NCBI GenBank assembly: GCA_945861755.1
Contig: CAMAVQ010000014.1
Location: 1-46,911 of the forward strand
Direction: 5' to 3'
DNA from: Gemmatimonas phototrophica
Lineage (GTDB): Bacteria; Latescibacterota; UBA2968; UBA8231
Length of the DNA stretch: 46,911 bases
Position numbers and translations under genes: made by a program. This document shows, one piece after another, positions 1 through 9,014 of this stretch. The notes under the pieces were generated by a model that was not told where the DNA came from, searched no databases, and saw nothing but the letters and a program-made list of their open reading frames with translations. The stretch's first letter is position 1; every line of letters begins with the position of its first letter.

Positions 1-432
1 GGCAATGGGGTAGCTATCGTAGACCACCCCGCCGGGTACCTTTACCGGCCTGGTCTCTACCCCGTTGAGCACGGTGAGGGGTACCCGGCGCTGGGCCAAC
101 ATGTCTTGGTACCCGGAGACCTCCCAGGTGTGGCCGTTCTGGAGCTGCTCGCCCGACTGCCCCTCGGCCACCAGCAGCCTTTCGCGCGGTACCCCCTTGT
201 CCACCAGGGCGTCGATCATGCCGCCGACAAAGCCAGGATGAGTGATGACCCGCTTTTCTGGGGGAAAGAGCACCGTAGCATTGGGTTTGAGCAACACCTT
301 GCCGGTGGCGGGCAACTCCAGTTCCACCGCGTTGAGGGCCGCATAAGCCAGGCTGCGGTACTGGGCAAAGGGCGCTTCATCCCGCTCGATACGGGCGCGG
401 TAAAGATAGACTCTGTCCGGATGGATTTTCAT
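1..432 (-). CDS. DUF362 domain protein, N-terminal part (truncated by window edge)
   Basis: The first 144 codons of a minus-strand gene are open to the left edge, so its C-terminus is missing. The translation starts MKIHPDRVYLYRAR and contains KVLLKPNATVLFPPEKR followed by ITHPGFVGGMIDALVDKGV. This pattern, a strand ending in KPN and then a 'THP' helix, is that of DUF362 proteins, which are usually annotated as ferredoxin-linked or iron-sulfur-associated proteins of unknown reaction. The ATG at 432 is preceded by GGGAGG at a suitable distance. It lies downstream of murA in the same direction but behind a strong terminator, so it is probably transcribed separately. No iron-sulfur cysteines are visible in the part present. 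The family call rests on the N-terminal motif only. Confidence 0.7.
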   Translation of the reverse strand, partial: MKIHPDRVYLYRARIERDEAPFAQYRSLAYAALNAVELELPATGKVLLKPNATVLFPPEKRVITHPGFVGGMIDALVDKGVPRERLLVAEGQSGEQLQNGHTWEVSGYQDMLAQRRVPLTVLNGVETRPVKVPGGVVYDSYPIA

Positions 433-470
433 AGGGACCTCCCTGAGGGTATACCCCAGAAACTAGCGGC

Positions 471-504
471 AAAAAAAAAGCAGTCAAGAGATCCTCTCGA
501 CTGC
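471..504 (-). terminator. Rho-independent terminator of murA
   Basis: On the minus strand an 11-bp stem (GCAGTCGAGAG pairing with CTCTTGACTGC, one G-T wobble) closes a GAT loop and is followed directly by nine T. It sits 25 bases after the murA stop and before the DUF362 start, so it separates the two units. Confidence 0.92.
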
Positions 505-528
505 CTTTGGCGCTGCAAATATCCAGGC

Positions 529-1800
529 TCAGGTCCGCACGACCCGCGCTCCCAGGCCACAGAGCCGCTCCTCCAGAAAGGCGTGGCCCCGGTCGAGCTG
601 GTAGAGGTTGGCGATGGTGCTGGTGCCTTCGGCCGCCAGACCGGCCAACACCGCCGCCCCGCCGGCCCGGATGTCCAGGGCCTTGACCTTGCAGCCCTTG
701 AGCTGGGCCGGGCCGTGGACAATTACCAGTCGATCTTTCTCGGGGGAGAGCTTGGCGCCAAAGGCGCGCAGCACCTTGATGTGCCCGAAGCGGTCCTCGA
801 AGACCGTCTCGCGGATGTAGCTGTCCCCTTGGGCGATGCAGGAAAGGGCGGTGATGCAGGGCTGCAGGTCCGTGGGAAAACCGGGGTGGAAGGTGGTGAC
901 CACATTGATGGGCGACAGGGGACCGGAGCGGCGCACCCGCAGCCACTCCCCGTCCTCGTCGAGTTCCACCCCCATCTGCTGCAGCTTGGCCTCGAAAATC
1001 CTCAGGTGCTGCCGCTGCACCCCCTTGAGGGCGATATCCCCGCCGGTGATGGCCCCAGCCATCATCAAGAGGCCGGCGTCCAGTCGGTCGTACATCACCG
1101 TGTGTTCGGCCCCGCGCAGCTTTTCCACGCCCTGGATGCGCACCGTGCGCGAGCCGATGCCCTCCACCCGGGCCCCCATCTTGGCCATCAACAGGGCAAA
1201 ATCCTCGATCTCGGGGTCGGAGGCGGCGTTTTCGATGATCGACTCACCCCGGGCCAAGCTGGCGGCCATGATCAGATTCTCCACCCCGGTGTGGCTGGGC
1301 ACATCGCAGTACATGGAGGCCCCCTCCAGGGCCTGGGCGCTGACGTGGAACCCTCCTCCGCGCATGCCCTCCACCGAAGCGCCCAGCCGGGCGAACCCCC
1401 GATAGTGAAAGTCCACCGGCCGCTGGCCGATGGTGCAGCCCCCCACCTCCTCGATCTGGGCTTGGCGGAAACGGCCCAGCAGGGGACCCACAAAGAGGAT
1501 GGAAGCGCGCAGTCTGCCGGTCAGTTCCGCTGGCAGGCGGGTGTTGTCGACGGTGGTGGCGTCGATTACCGCGGTGCCCTCGCGGGGCTCGTACTGGACC
1601 TTGGCCCCCAGCCGGCGCAGGACCTCCAGGGCAACCAACACGTCTTTGACGGGGGGCACCCGGTGCAGGATGGTCTGACCTTCGGAGGCCAGCAATGAGG
1701 CGGCGATCATCGGCAGGGTGGCGTTCTTGGCGCCCTGCACCAGGGCCTGGCCGCGCAGGCGCACGCCGCCCTCGATGTGGAGCAATGCTTCAGTGGGCAT
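529..1800 (-). CDS. murA: UDP-N-acetylglucosamine 1-carboxyvinyltransferase MurA
   Basis: MurA transfers enolpyruvate from PEP to UDP-GlcNAc, the first committed cytoplasmic step of peptidoglycan synthesis. The translation has the N-terminal KNA motif (Lys25) and the catalytic loop GGCTIGQRPVDFH with the reactive cysteine at residue 122, so it is the fosfomycin-sensitive Cys type rather than the Asp variant. From the ATG at 1800 (MPTEALLHIEGG) it is 423 residues, the usual MurA length. The frame stays open upstream to 1899, but that extension has no MurA sequence and would overlap the promoter. A terminator follows it, and a divergent glutaredoxin gene lies upstream across a palindromic promoter region. 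Product assignment is very secure and start choice is good. Confidence 0.97.
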   Translation of the reverse strand: MPTEALLHIEGGVRLRGQALVQGAKNATLPMIAASLLASEGQTILHRVPPVKDVLVALEVLRRLGAKVQYEPREGTAVIDATTVDNTRLPAELTGRLRASILFVGPLLGRFRQAQIEEVGGCTIGQRPVDFHYRGFARLGASVEGMRGGGFHVSAQALEGASMYCDVPSHTGVENLIMAASLARGESIIENAASDPEIEDFALLMAKMGARVEGIGSRTVRIQGVEKLRGAEHTVMYDRLDAGLLMMAGAITGGDIALKGVQRQHLRIFEAKLQQMGVELDEDGEWLRVRRSGPLSPINVVTTFHPGFPTDLQPCITALSCIAQGDSYIRETVFEDRFGHIKVLRAFGAKLSPEKDRLVIVHGPAQLKGCKVKALDIRAGGAAVLAGLAAEGTSTIANLYQLDRGHAFLEERLCGLGARVVRT

Positions 1801-1870
1801 GGGTGTCACTCTGGAGTTAAAAGCGGGATGTGGTCCGGGGGATGGACCGTTTGCATTGGGGCGCTCGCCC

Positions 1871-1899
1871 AATGTAATAGCGACAGTGGTTTTCGTCAA
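1871..1899 (-). promoter_or_regulatory. Candidate sigma-70 promoter of murA
   Basis: On the minus strand TTGACG (1894-1899) is followed 17 bases later by TACATT (1871-1876). The start would fall near 1864, giving a leader of about 65 bases before the murA ATG. The -35 box lies inside the 18-bp palindrome shared with the glutaredoxin promoter. Confidence 0.55.
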
Positions 1900-1912
1900 C
1901 TGCGCAGTTGAC
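1895..1912. promoter_or_regulatory. 18-bp perfect palindrome between divergent murA and glutaredoxin promoters
   Basis: GTCAACTGCGCAGTTGAC is its own reverse complement over all 18 bases. It contains most of the -35 boxes of both divergent promoters, so a protein bound here would cover both. Part of the symmetry is inherent, because two back-to-back TTGAC boxes form a palindrome; the inner CTGCGCAG adds to it. Confidence 0.6.
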
Positions 1913-1935
1913 AGACGAAGGAGCTTCGCTATATT
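1908..1935 (+). promoter_or_regulatory. Sigma-70-type promoter of the glutaredoxin gene
   Basis: TTGACA at 1908-1913, a 16-base spacer and TATATT at 1930-1935. The start would be near 1942, about 36 bases before the ATG at 1978. The -35 matches the consensus exactly. Confidence 0.75.
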
Positions 1936-1977
1936 CTCGAAAAACCACCCACCCTAAAAACGAAAGGGACTACGGTT

Positions 1978-2247
1978 ATGGCCGAGACTCCGAAGATCAT
2001 CGCCTACCTCAAGCCCGTATGCGGCTGGAGCGCCGGGGTGCGCGAAGTGCTGCGCCGCCATCAGCTCCCCTTTGAGGACAAAGACATCATCAACAACCCC
2101 GCCATCTACGCCGAGATGGTGCAGAAGAGCGGTCAGCCCCTCTCCCCCTGCGTCGAAGTCAACGGCGAGATGGTGGCCGACGTCAGTGGCGAGGAGTTGG
2201 AAAAATGGCTGGTCACCAAAGGTCTGGTCCAGCCGGTCTCCGTCTGA
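1978..2247 (+). CDS. Monothiol-type glutaredoxin (CGWS active site)
   Basis: This is an 89-residue, single-domain thioredoxin-fold protein. The active site reads CGWS (Cys15) in the position of the CGFS motif of monothiol glutaredoxins, and KPVCGWSAGVREVL starts the following helix. A second conserved patch, LSPCVEVNGEMVADVSGEEL, fits the cis-Pro loop and GSH-binding end of the fold, with Pro in SP and the acidic 'DVSG' replacing the usual GG-x-DD region. CGFS proteins carry [2Fe-2S] clusters with glutathione; whether the W form does so here is inference. It has its own good promoter and ends 3 bases before the convergent GAF gene. An AAAGGGA sequence precedes the ATG. Family certain, biochemical role uncertain. 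Confidence 0.85.
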   Translation: MAETPKIIAYLKPVCGWSAGVREVLRRHQLPFEDKDIINNPAIYAEMVQKSGQPLSPCVEVNGEMVADVSGEELEKWLVTKGLVQPVSV

Positions 2248-2250
2248 GCC

Positions 2251-2817
2251 TCAGCCTGCCAACACCCCTTCAAGCACCTGTCTCAAACCTTCGCTAAGGC
2301 CGGGCTGCTCGTGATTGAGCGGCCCGGCTGCAGCCCCCCGCACCAAGGTCAGCGCCCCTAAGGGCCGCTGGCCAGCCCCTCCCAGCGGCAGCACGTAGAC
2401 AAAGCCGATATGGCCCCCAACCCCCCGGTCGATGAGTACTTGCTGCAGCCGTGGCGGCAGGGGACCTTCTTCCCCGGCCTGGGTCTGCCCCATCACCAGC
2501 AGGGCGCTGCCCTGGGCCAGGGCCCTGCCGGCCAACCCGACGGAAGAGAGCGGCTGACCGTAGAGTTCCTCGCCGGCCAGAAAGGCCTGGATCGGTCCGG
2601 CCTGGGCGGCATCCTCGCAGACCACCCCGCCTAAGCTCAACCGGCCTTCCACGTCCACCTTCTCGTAGATCAGCACCTCGGCGGCTTCGATCTGCAGCAA
2701 CAGCTCCATGGCCCGCTGCGCCGCCTGATCGGGCGGCAGTTGCCTGAGCGTGGAGACCAGGTGGGCGGGAATTTCCACTGGGGCGGGCATCTTGAAGGGT
2801 ATGGCGTTTACCGGCAT
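2251..2817 (-). CDS. GAF-like domain protein
   Basis: This 188-residue soluble protein starts MPVNAIPFKMPAPVEIP. After a helical N-terminus (LRQLPPDQAAQRAMELLLQIEAAE) it shows a GAF-type alternation: a strand with VLIYEKVD, a middle helix with the LSSVGLAGRAL pattern, a strand SALLVMGQ, and a final strand with FVYVLPLGGAGQRPLGALTLVRG. GAF domains bind small ligands or act as signalling modules; no catalytic output domain is attached. The open frame runs upstream to 3093, but that part is antisense to tRNA-Phe, so I place the start at the ATG at 2817, which follows AAGGAA. It is convergent with the glutaredoxin gene and divergent from the tRNA. Function not recognised beyond the domain. Confidence 0.65.
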   Translation of the reverse strand: MPVNAIPFKMPAPVEIPAHLVSTLRQLPPDQAAQRAMELLLQIEAAEVLIYEKVDVEGRLSLGGVVCEDAAQAGPIQAFLAGEELYGQPLSSVGLAGRALAQGSALLVMGQTQAGEEGPLPPRLQQVLIDRGVGGHIGFVYVLPLGGAGQRPLGALTLVRGAAAGPLNHEQPGLSEGLRQVLEGVLAG

Positions 2818-2827
2818 CTGCCGTTCC

Positions 2828-2855
2828 TTGACTTCCAGCGCAGAGACATTATATT
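2828..2855 (+). promoter_or_regulatory. Promoter of tRNA-Phe
   Basis: TTGACT at 2828-2833, a 16-base spacer and TATATT at 2850-2855, with the mature tRNA starting 18 bases further on. The layout is the same as at the glutaredoxin promoter. It overlaps the leader of the divergent GAF gene. Confidence 0.75.
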
Positions 2856-2873
2856 TTTCCCCTGGTTTTCGGT

Positions 2874-2949
<76 letters not shown>

Positions 2950-2965
2950 GTTGTTTGTGAATATA

Positions 2966-3007
2966 GACAGCCACTTACCGACAGCAAGGTGAGTGGCTGT
3001 CTTTTTA
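2966..3007 (+). terminator. Rho-independent terminator after tRNA-Phe
   Basis: A 14-bp stem (GACAGCCACTTACC with GGTGAGTGGCTGTC, one T-G pair) and an 8-base loop are followed by TTTTTATT. It ends 22 bases before the next gene starts, so any transcription of that gene from the tRNA promoter would need read-through. Confidence 0.93.
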
Positions 3008-3028
3008 TTCCTGATTCCCAGGCCACCG

Positions 3029-4168
3029 ATGAAAATCACCCGCGCCGAATGCATCCCGGTGGAAGTGCCGCTCAAAACGGGCCTGACCACCAAAACCGCC
3101 GGCGGCGAACACGTGGTCTCGCCCTATGTGATCCTGCGCCTGCACACCGACGCCGGACTCGTCGGCCTGGGCGAAGCCACCCTCTCGCCGCGCTGGAGCG
3201 GCGAGACCAGCCCGGGCTGCATCGCCGCCATCGAGGGGCTGATGGCCCCCCTGCTGATCGGTAGGGACCCAAGAGCCCTCACTGCGTTGACCGGGAAAAT
3301 CGAGCGGGCCATCCGCTTCAACCCCTTCGCCAAGGCCGCGGTGGAGATGGCGCTGTGGGACCTGGCCGGCAAGGCGGCCAACCTGCCCCTGTACCAACTC
3401 CTGGGCGGCAAGGTGCGCGAGCAGTTGCCGATGAAGATGGTAGTCGGTGCCTTTCCGGTCGCCCAGGCCGTGGCCCTTGCCGAACGTTTTCTGGCGTGGG
3501 GGGCTGCCTGTCTCAAGGTCAAGGTGGGCCTCGACCCGGCCGAGGACGTCACCCGGGTGCGGGCGGTGCGCGCGGTGGCCGGCCCGGACATCCCCATCGG
3601 CATCGACGCCAACCAGGGCTGGGATCTGGCCACGGCCCGCTCTTGCCTGGCACAACTGGAAGACTGCGACCTGCTCTTCGCCGAACAACCGGTGTCTGCC
3701 GATGATCCCGAGGACCTGGTGCGCCTGCGCCGCGACACCCGGGTGCCGCTGATGGCCGACGAGAGCATCTTCACCCTGCAGGATGCCCGCCGGCTCTGCG
3801 CCCTGGGCGCGGCCGATGTCTTCAGCGTGTACCCGGGCAAACACGGGGGCATCGCCGCCACCCGGCAGATCGTGCAGGTGGCCCGCGCCGCCGGCCTGGT
3901 CTGCTCGATGGGCAGCAACCTCGAACTGGGCATCGCCACCGCGGCCATGCTGCACTTGGGGGTGTCCGAGCCGGCCATCGACAGCGAGCGTTATCCGGGG
4001 GATTTTCTCGGCCCCTTGTACCACGAGGCCGACCTGATCAAAGAACCCCTCGCGCTGGGTCCCCGCACGGCCCGCGTACCCGAAGGGCCGGGGCTGGGCG
4101 TCGAACTCGACGAGGCGCAGTTGGAGCGCTACCGCGACACCTCCGGCCGCGCTGTCCAACTGGGCTGA
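3029..4168 (+). CDS. Mandelate racemase / muconate lactonizing enzyme family protein (enolase superfamily)
   Basis: The 379-residue protein has the capping N-domain and the (beta/alpha)7-beta barrel of the enolase superfamily. The barrel residues of the MLE subgroup are visible: KVK (Lys163/Lys165, second base-type Lys), metal ligands Asp193 (GIDANQGW), Glu219 (FAEQPV) and Asp244 (MADES), and Lys271 in PGKHGG on the opposite face. It should abstract a proton alpha to a carboxylate using Mg2+. Reactions in the subgroup include cycloisomerisation, racemisation and epimerisation; the substrate cannot be read from the sequence. The ATG at 3029 gives the usual length, but its ribosome site is weak and no promoter lies between it and the tRNA terminator. 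It is convergent with the COG3964 deacetylase. Confidence 0.88.
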   Translation: MKITRAECIPVEVPLKTGLTTKTAGGEHVVSPYVILRLHTDAGLVGLGEATLSPRWSGETSPGCIAAIEGLMAPLLIGRDPRALTALTGKIERAIRFNPFAKAAVEMALWDLAGKAANLPLYQLLGGKVREQLPMKMVVGAFPVAQAVALAERFLAWGAACLKVKVGLDPAEDVTRVRAVRAVAGPDIPIGIDANQGWDLATARSCLAQLEDCDLLFAEQPVSADDPEDLVRLRRDTRVPLMADESIFTLQDARRLCALGAADVFSVYPGKHGGIAATRQIVQVARAAGLVCSMGSNLELGIATAAMLHLGVSEPAIDSERYPGDFLGPLYHEADLIKEPLALGPRTARVPEGPGLGVELDEAQLERYRDTSGRAVQLG

Positions 4169-4177
4169 GCCCTCGCC

Positions 4178-5401
4178 TCAGGCGGGCGGCATAATCAGGC
4201 CCTCGGGGTTGCGCAGCCCGTACAGGGTGGGCAATTGGCGCCAGTCGACGCCAACGCGCCCGTTCCAGTCCCACATCACCTCGCCCCCCAGCAAGGTCAA
4301 TTCGCAGCGCAGGCGCTGACGCCCTGTCAGCCGGCCGCCGTGTACGTCGAGAAAGCCGAAATCTCCCTCCACCAGATTCAGGGCACACACATCGGCCACC
4401 GCCCCCACACTCAGATGCCCCAACTCCGGGTGCCCAATCTCCCGCGCTGGGTTGATGGTGGATTCGCGGATCACCTCCTCCAGGGGCACACCCAAGGCGA
4501 GGAATTTGGACATCACATTGGTCATGTCCATCATCGCGTCGTTCATACACAGGGTGTGAAGGTCGGTGGAGATGGAATCCGGGAGGAATCCCTGCTCGAT
4601 GCTGGGCACCGCATTGCGCCAGCAGAAGCTGCCTCCCCCGTGGCCCACGTCGAAGATGATGCCCCGCTCCCTGGCCCGGTAGAGGTAGGAGAGCAGCTTG
4701 CCGTCTGCGCCTACCCAAGGCACGTCCCCCAGGTACATGTGGGTGCTGATGTCCCCGGCGCTCATGCGCTGGGTGACCAGCTCGTAATAGGGCCGTTGGC
4801 GCGGAAAGAGGCCAAAGTCCACCATCGAGGGTTTGCCCAGCTGGCGGCCAGCCTCCAGCATGCGATCCACCGAGATCCAGTCCGGGGCCCAGTAGTGGGC
4901 GGTCTTCATGCCGACGATCACATCGGCGTGTTCCCTGCCCACGGCCACCGCCCGCTCCACGTCCATGTCACTGGTATTTTGCTCCAGGGCCGTGGAGACC
5001 ATGCCCATACCGACGATGTTGAGGAAGGCAAACTTGCGGGTGTGGAAGCGGTCGATGACCCGCAGGCGAAAGTCCTCAAAGGTGCGCCAGCCGGCCGAGC
5101 CGGTGTCGACCATGGTGGTCACCCCGCTGCGAAAACTGAAGCCATCGGGCAGGATGCTGTTGTCGCCGGCCCAGGCGTTGCGGTGCCCCGGAGTGGCGTA
5201 CAGGTGGGTGTGGATATCGACCAGGCCGGGAGTGAGGTACAACCCTTGTACGTCGATCACCTGTTGCGCCAATTCGGGCGGGATGCCGATATCCACGGCC
5301 GCCACCACACCCCCGGCGATGGCCAGATCCCGGGGGGCGTCGATGCCGTTTTTCGGGTCGATAAGATGTGCGCCTCGCAGCAGCAGTTCAAAGTTCTTCA
5401 T
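4178..5401 (-). CDS. Amidohydrolase/deacetylase family metallohydrolase (COG3964-like)
   Basis: This 407-residue amidohydrolase-superfamily enzyme carries a full metal site: His64 and His66 (DIHTHLY), a lysine suited to carboxylation (Lys166, VGMKTAH), His221 (STHMYL), His254 (DVGHGGGSF) and Asp280 (STDLH). The layout matches COG3964 enzymes, long misannotated as dihydroorotases. A characterised member is known to deacetylate acetyl-(R)-mandelate. That, beside a mandelate-racemase-type gene, makes a 2-hydroxy-acid ester or N-acyl substrate a fair guess, but only a guess. The N- and C-terminal strands (LLLRGAHLIDPKNG; ADVCALNL) form the usual composite beta-sandwich. It is divergent from the MFS transporter by 71 bases and convergent with the enolase-superfamily gene by 9. 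Confidence 0.87.
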   Translation of the reverse strand: MKNFELLLRGAHLIDPKNGIDAPRDLAIAGGVVAAVDIGIPPELAQQVIDVQGLYLTPGLVDIHTHLYATPGHRNAWAGDNSILPDGFSFRSGVTTMVDTGSAGWRTFEDFRLRVIDRFHTRKFAFLNIVGMGMVSTALEQNTSDMDVERAVAVGREHADVIVGMKTAHYWAPDWISVDRMLEAGRQLGKPSMVDFGLFPRQRPYYELVTQRMSAGDISTHMYLGDVPWVGADGKLLSYLYRARERGIIFDVGHGGGSFCWRNAVPSIEQGFLPDSISTDLHTLCMNDAMMDMTNVMSKFLALGVPLEEVIRESTINPAREIGHPELGHLSVGAVADVCALNLVEGDFGFLDVHGGRLTGRQRLRCELTLLGGEVMWDWNGRVGVDWRQLPTLYGLRNPEGLIMPPA

Positions 5402-5472
5402 CGCTCTCTCTCTACCGTGTTGGTTGGTTCTGCGTCTTGCTCCCTAGCGCCCTTGGGGCGTACCTTCCTCCC

Positions 5473-6816
5473 ATGAGCCAGGGCCATACCCGCCAGGAAA
5501 TCAACCGCGGCCTGCGCGCCTTTGTCGTGGTGTCCGGCATCTGGGGCGTCTGGGGGCAGATGATCGGCACCGGCACGGCCATGCTCAACGGCTTTGCCCT
5601 GACCCTGGGGGCCACCGCCTCCTTCTTCGCCCTGATGACCTCCATCAACTCGCTGATGGGGTTCGCCCAACTCCTGGCCCCGCGTATCGGCTGGCAGGTG
5701 GCCGACCATCGGCGTTTCATCCTGGGCTGCCGCGCCCTGGCCTGCCTGCTGCGCGCCTCGATCCTCTTCATCCCCCTCGTCGTCCCAGCCCGCTTCCAAC
5801 TGGGTGCCCTGGTCGCTCTGGTGGGCGCCAGCCTGGTCTGCCTGCAGGGCAGCAGCCCCTTCTACGGCAGTTGGCAGGCCACCCTGATCCCCGAGAACAT
5901 GCGCGCCCGCTTCACCAGCCGGCAGGTCATCGTCGGCACCCTGACTGCCATGGTCGCCGGCTTGGCCACCGGCCATTACCTCGACGCCTTTGCCGAGATG
6001 GACAAGCAGCGCGCCTTCACCTATCTCTTCGCAGCCAGCCTAACGGTGGGCCTGGCCAGTGTCCTCACCCTGGCCCGGGCCCCCTTTCCCCCGGCCCCGC
6101 CCCCGCACCGTGGCCGCGCCCTGCAGCAATTGCTGGAGCCCTTTAAAAATCTATCCTTCCGCCGCGCGCTGCTCTTCTACGGGGTGCTGCAATGCGTGCT
6201 GGGCCTGGCCGACCCCTTCTACAGCGTCTTTATGCTCGACCGCCTGGGCCTCAGCTACACGGCGATCTCGATCTACAACATGATCGCCATGGCTGCCTCG
6301 GTGATCGGGTACCGGTTGTGGGCCCACCTGGTGGATCGCTACGGCAGCAAATCCATCTTTCCTTTTATCCTGGTGCCCAAGATCGCGGTGCCCCTGATCT
6401 GGGCCGCCAACAGCCCCTCGCAACACCTGCTGGCCCCGGTGGCCATGGTGCTGGACGGGTTCCTCTCGGCGGGGATCTCGGTGGCCATCACCCCACTGCT
6501 TTACGGCCTGCTGCCCTCCGGGGACCAGCGGCCCACCTATCTGGGCTGTTGGTCGGCCGCGCTGAGCCTGTCCTATAGCGTCAGCACCTTTGGCGCGGGC
6601 CTGCTGGCCGCTGGGCTGGCCGGGCTGGACCGGGTGGTCTGGGGCATTCCGGTGGGCAATCTGCAAGTGATGTTTGCCCTCAGCGCACTTTTGCAGGTGG
6701 TGCCGCTTTTTCTGCTGCGCGGCCTGGAGGACCGGCAGGGCCTGACCCCGGGCCAGGTGCTGCGGGCCGAACGCCAAAAATGGGCGCAACTCTTGCGGCG
6801 GCGCAAAGCCCCCTAA
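5473..6816 (+). CDS. Major facilitator superfamily transporter
   Basis: The 447-residue inner-membrane protein has about twelve hydrophobic helices in two halves, split by a cytoplasmic loop rich in Pro and Arg around residues 200-215 ([15 protein letters not shown]). The open frame begins earlier (5368), but the ATG at 5473 ([14 protein letters not shown]) puts the first helix in the right place and leaves a promoter gap to the divergent deacetylase. The C-terminal tail is basic and soluble. Substrate not recognisable. Its place in the island with the enolase-superfamily enzyme and the deacetylase suggests uptake of their substrate. The stop overlaps the stop of malate synthase by 4 bases, tail to tail. 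Confidence 0.85.
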   Translation: MSQGHTRQEINRGLRAFVVVSGIWGVWGQMIGTGTAMLNGFALTLGATASFFALMTSINSLMGFAQLLAPRIGWQVADHRRFILGCRALACLLRASILFIPLVVPARFQLGALVALVGASLVCLQGSSPFYGSWQATLIPENMRARFTSRQVIVGTLTAMVAGLATGHYLDAFAEMDKQRAFTYLFAASLTVGLASVLTLARAPFPPAPPPHRGRALQQLLEPFKNLSFRRALLFYGVLQCVLGLADPFYSVFMLDRLGLSYTAISIYNMIAMAASVIGYRLWAHLVDRYGSKSIFPFILVPKIAVPLIWAANSPSQHLLAPVAMVLDGFLSAGISVAITPLLYGLLPSGDQRPTYLGCWSAALSLSYSVSTFGAGLLAAGLAGLDRVVWGIPVGNLQVMFALSALLQVVPLFLLRGLEDRQGLTPGQVLRAERQKWAQLLRRRKAP

Positions 6817-8990
6817 CGCCCCTTGGCCTGACGCCGGTGGCCGTGTAACACCCTTTCGGTGTACCCGTTTGGCTCCTGCCTGCCCGCAAACACCAATTCC
6901 AGCGCTGCCTGGAACTCCAGGCTGGACTCAAAGTCCGGCCCCATACTCCGGTAGTTGGCATCCCCGCTGTTCTGCTGGTCTACCACCGCAGCCATGCGCC
7001 TGAAGGTGGCCTTCACTTGTTGCTCCTCTACCACACCGTGGCGCAGCCAGTTGGCGATATGCTGGCTGGAGATGCGCAGGGTGGCCCGGTCCTCCATCAA
7101 ACCCACGTTGTCGATGTCGGGCACCTTGGAACAGCCGATGCCCTGCCCCACCCAGCGCACCACGTATCCCAGGATGCCCTGGGCGTTGTTGTCCAATTCC
7201 TTCTGGATGGCCTCCGGGGTCAGCTTTCTATCGAGCATGGGGGGCGTCAGAATGTCGGCCAGACTGGCCCGCGGTCGGTGGGCCAGTGCTGCCAGCCGAT
7301 CGGCCACCTTCACCTGGTGGTAGTGCAGGGCGTGTAACACCGCCGCGGTGGGCGAAGGCACCCAGGCGGTGGTGGCCCCGGCCCGTGGGTGGCCGATCTT
7401 GGTCTCCACCATCTCGCGCATCCGATCGGGCATGGTCCACATGCCCTTGCCGATCTGCGCCCGGCCCACCAACCCCGTTGCGATTCCGGTGTCCACATTC
7501 CAATCCTCGTACGCGCTGAGCCAGGGCTGTTTCTTGATCTCCGCCTTGGGGAACACCGGGCCCAGCTCCAGGCTGGTGTGGATCTCGTCCCCGGTCCGAT
7601 CTAGAAAACCGGTATTGATGAAGACCAGGCGTTCGCTGGCTGCACGGATACATTCGAGCAGGTTGACGGTGGTGCGCCGCTCCTCGTCCATGATGCCGAT
7701 CTTCAGGGTGTCGGCCGCCAGACCCAGGGCCTGTTCCACCCGCCCAAAGAGTTCGACAGTCGCCCGCACCTCCTCTGGTCCGTGCATCTTGGGTTTGACC
7801 ACGTAGATGCTGCCGGTGCGGCTGTTGCGGTACGGTCCTTTGCTCTTCAGGTCGTGGATGGCAGCCAGCGAAATGACCATCGCATCCAGAAAGCCCTCGG
7901 GGATCTCCTCTCCGCCCTCGGTGGTCACCGCGTCGGTGTACATGTGCATGCCCACGTGGCGCACCAGCATCAGACTTCGCCCGGGCAGCACCAGGGCACT
8001 GCCGTCGGGGGCGGTGAACTGCCGGTCCAAGTTGAGCCGGCGCGACACGGTGTAGCCCCCTTTGGCGAACTCAGCTTCGAGCGTGCCGCGCATCAGGCCG
8101 TTCCAGTTGGCGTAGACCCGCCCCTTGTCGACCGCGTCCACCGCGGCCACCGAGTCCTCGCAGTCCTGGATGGTGGTGAGGGCCGCTTCGAGCACCAGGT
8201 CCTTGACCCCGGCGCGGTGGGTTTTCCCCACCGGGTGTTCGGGGTCGATTTGGATCTCCAGGTGCAGGCCGTGGTGGCAGAGCAGCACGCCGCGCAACTG
8301 CCCGCTCTCTTCGCGGTAGCCCACGAACTGGGAGGGGTTCTTGAGGCCGATTTGACTTCCACCTTCCAGCTCCGCCACGAACTGCTGCTTGCCCAGGCGG
8401 TACCGCACCACCTGCGCATGGGAACCCCCTGCGAGCGGCACCACCTCGTCGAGCAGCGCCTCGCTCTGGGCGATGACCAGGGCCCCGCGTTTCACATTGT
8501 ACCCTCGGCCTTTTTCGGCCCCCCCGGTTTCGGGGATCACGTCCGTGCCGTACAGGGCGTCGTACAGGCTGCCCCAGCGGGCATTGGCCGCGTTGAGCGC
8601 GTACCGGGCGTTGTCCACCGGCACCACCAGCTGCGGCCCGGCCAACTGGGCGATCTCGGCATCCACGTTCTCCGTGGTGATCCGGCAGGGACCGCTCTCG
8701 GGCAGCAGGTAGCCGATGCCCATCAGGAAAGCGCGGTACTCCTCCCCGTCCAAGGCCTGCCCTTTCCTGTCCCGATGCCACTGGTCGATCTGGGCCTGCA
8801 AGGCGTCTCGCCGTTCCAGCAAGGCGCGATTCTTGGGGGCCAGGTCTCGGACTATACTGCCCAGGGAAGCCCAGAAATGCCCCGCCTCCACTCCGGTGCC
8901 CGGCGCGATCTGGTCCTCGATCAGCTTGTACAATCCGGCGTCGATCTGCAGGCCGCCCTCAGCGACCCTTCCCTGCGCTGTTGCAGTCAT
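6813..8990 (-). CDS. glcB: Malate synthase G
   Basis: This cytoplasmic enzyme condenses glyoxylate with acetyl-CoA to malate. At 725 residues it has the length of the G isoform rather than the ~530-residue A form. Characteristic blocks are all present: [13 protein letters not shown], the glyoxylate/Mg site around [25 protein letters not shown] with the Mg-binding Glu, [16 protein letters not shown] with the Mg-binding Asp, [10 protein letters not shown], and [19 protein letters not shown] with the catalytic Asp near the C-terminus. GGGGGATGAG precedes the ATG. No isocitrate lyase is nearby, so glyoxylate probably comes from another route. It is the last gene of a six-gene minus-strand series and is convergent with the MFS gene. 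Confidence 0.97.
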   Translation of the reverse strand: MTATAQGRVAEGGLQIDAGLYKLIEDQIAPGTGVEAGHFWASLGSIVRDLAPKNRALLERRDALQAQIDQWHRDRKGQALDGEEYRAFLMGIGYLLPESGPCRITTENVDAEIAQLAGPQLVVPVDNARYALNAANARWGSLYDALYGTDVIPETGGAEKGRGYNVKRGALVIAQSEALLDEVVPLAGGSHAQVVRYRLGKQQFVAELEGGSQIGLKNPSQFVGYREESGQLRGVLLCHHGLHLEIQIDPEHPVGKTHRAGVKDLVLEAALTTIQDCEDSVAAVDAVDKGRVYANWNGLMRGTLEAEFAKGGYTVSRRLNLDRQFTAPDGSALVLPGRSLMLVRHVGMHMYTDAVTTEGGEEIPEGFLDAMVISLAAIHDLKSKGPYRNSRTGSIYVVKPKMHGPEEVRATVELFGRVEQALGLAADTLKIGIMDEERRTTVNLLECIRAASERLVFINTGFLDRTGDEIHTSLELGPVFPKAEIKKQPWLSAYEDWNVDTGIATGLVGRAQIGKGMWTMPDRMREMVETKIGHPRAGATTAWVPSPTAAVLHALHYHQVKVADRLAALAHRPRASLADILTPPMLDRKLTPEAIQKELDNNAQGILGYVVRWVGQGIGCSKVPDIDNVGLMEDRATLRISSQHIANWLRHGVVEEQQVKATFRRMAAVVDQQNSGDANYRSMGPDFESSLEFQAALELVFAGRQEPNGYTERVLHGHRRQAKGR

Positions 8991-9014
8991 CTCATCCCCC
9001 GTTCTGGTTCGGTC

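Noticed and set aside
106..1698. 530-codon plus-strand frame over DUF362 and murA
   Set aside because: It is antisense to two genes with clear family motifs and crosses the murA terminator.
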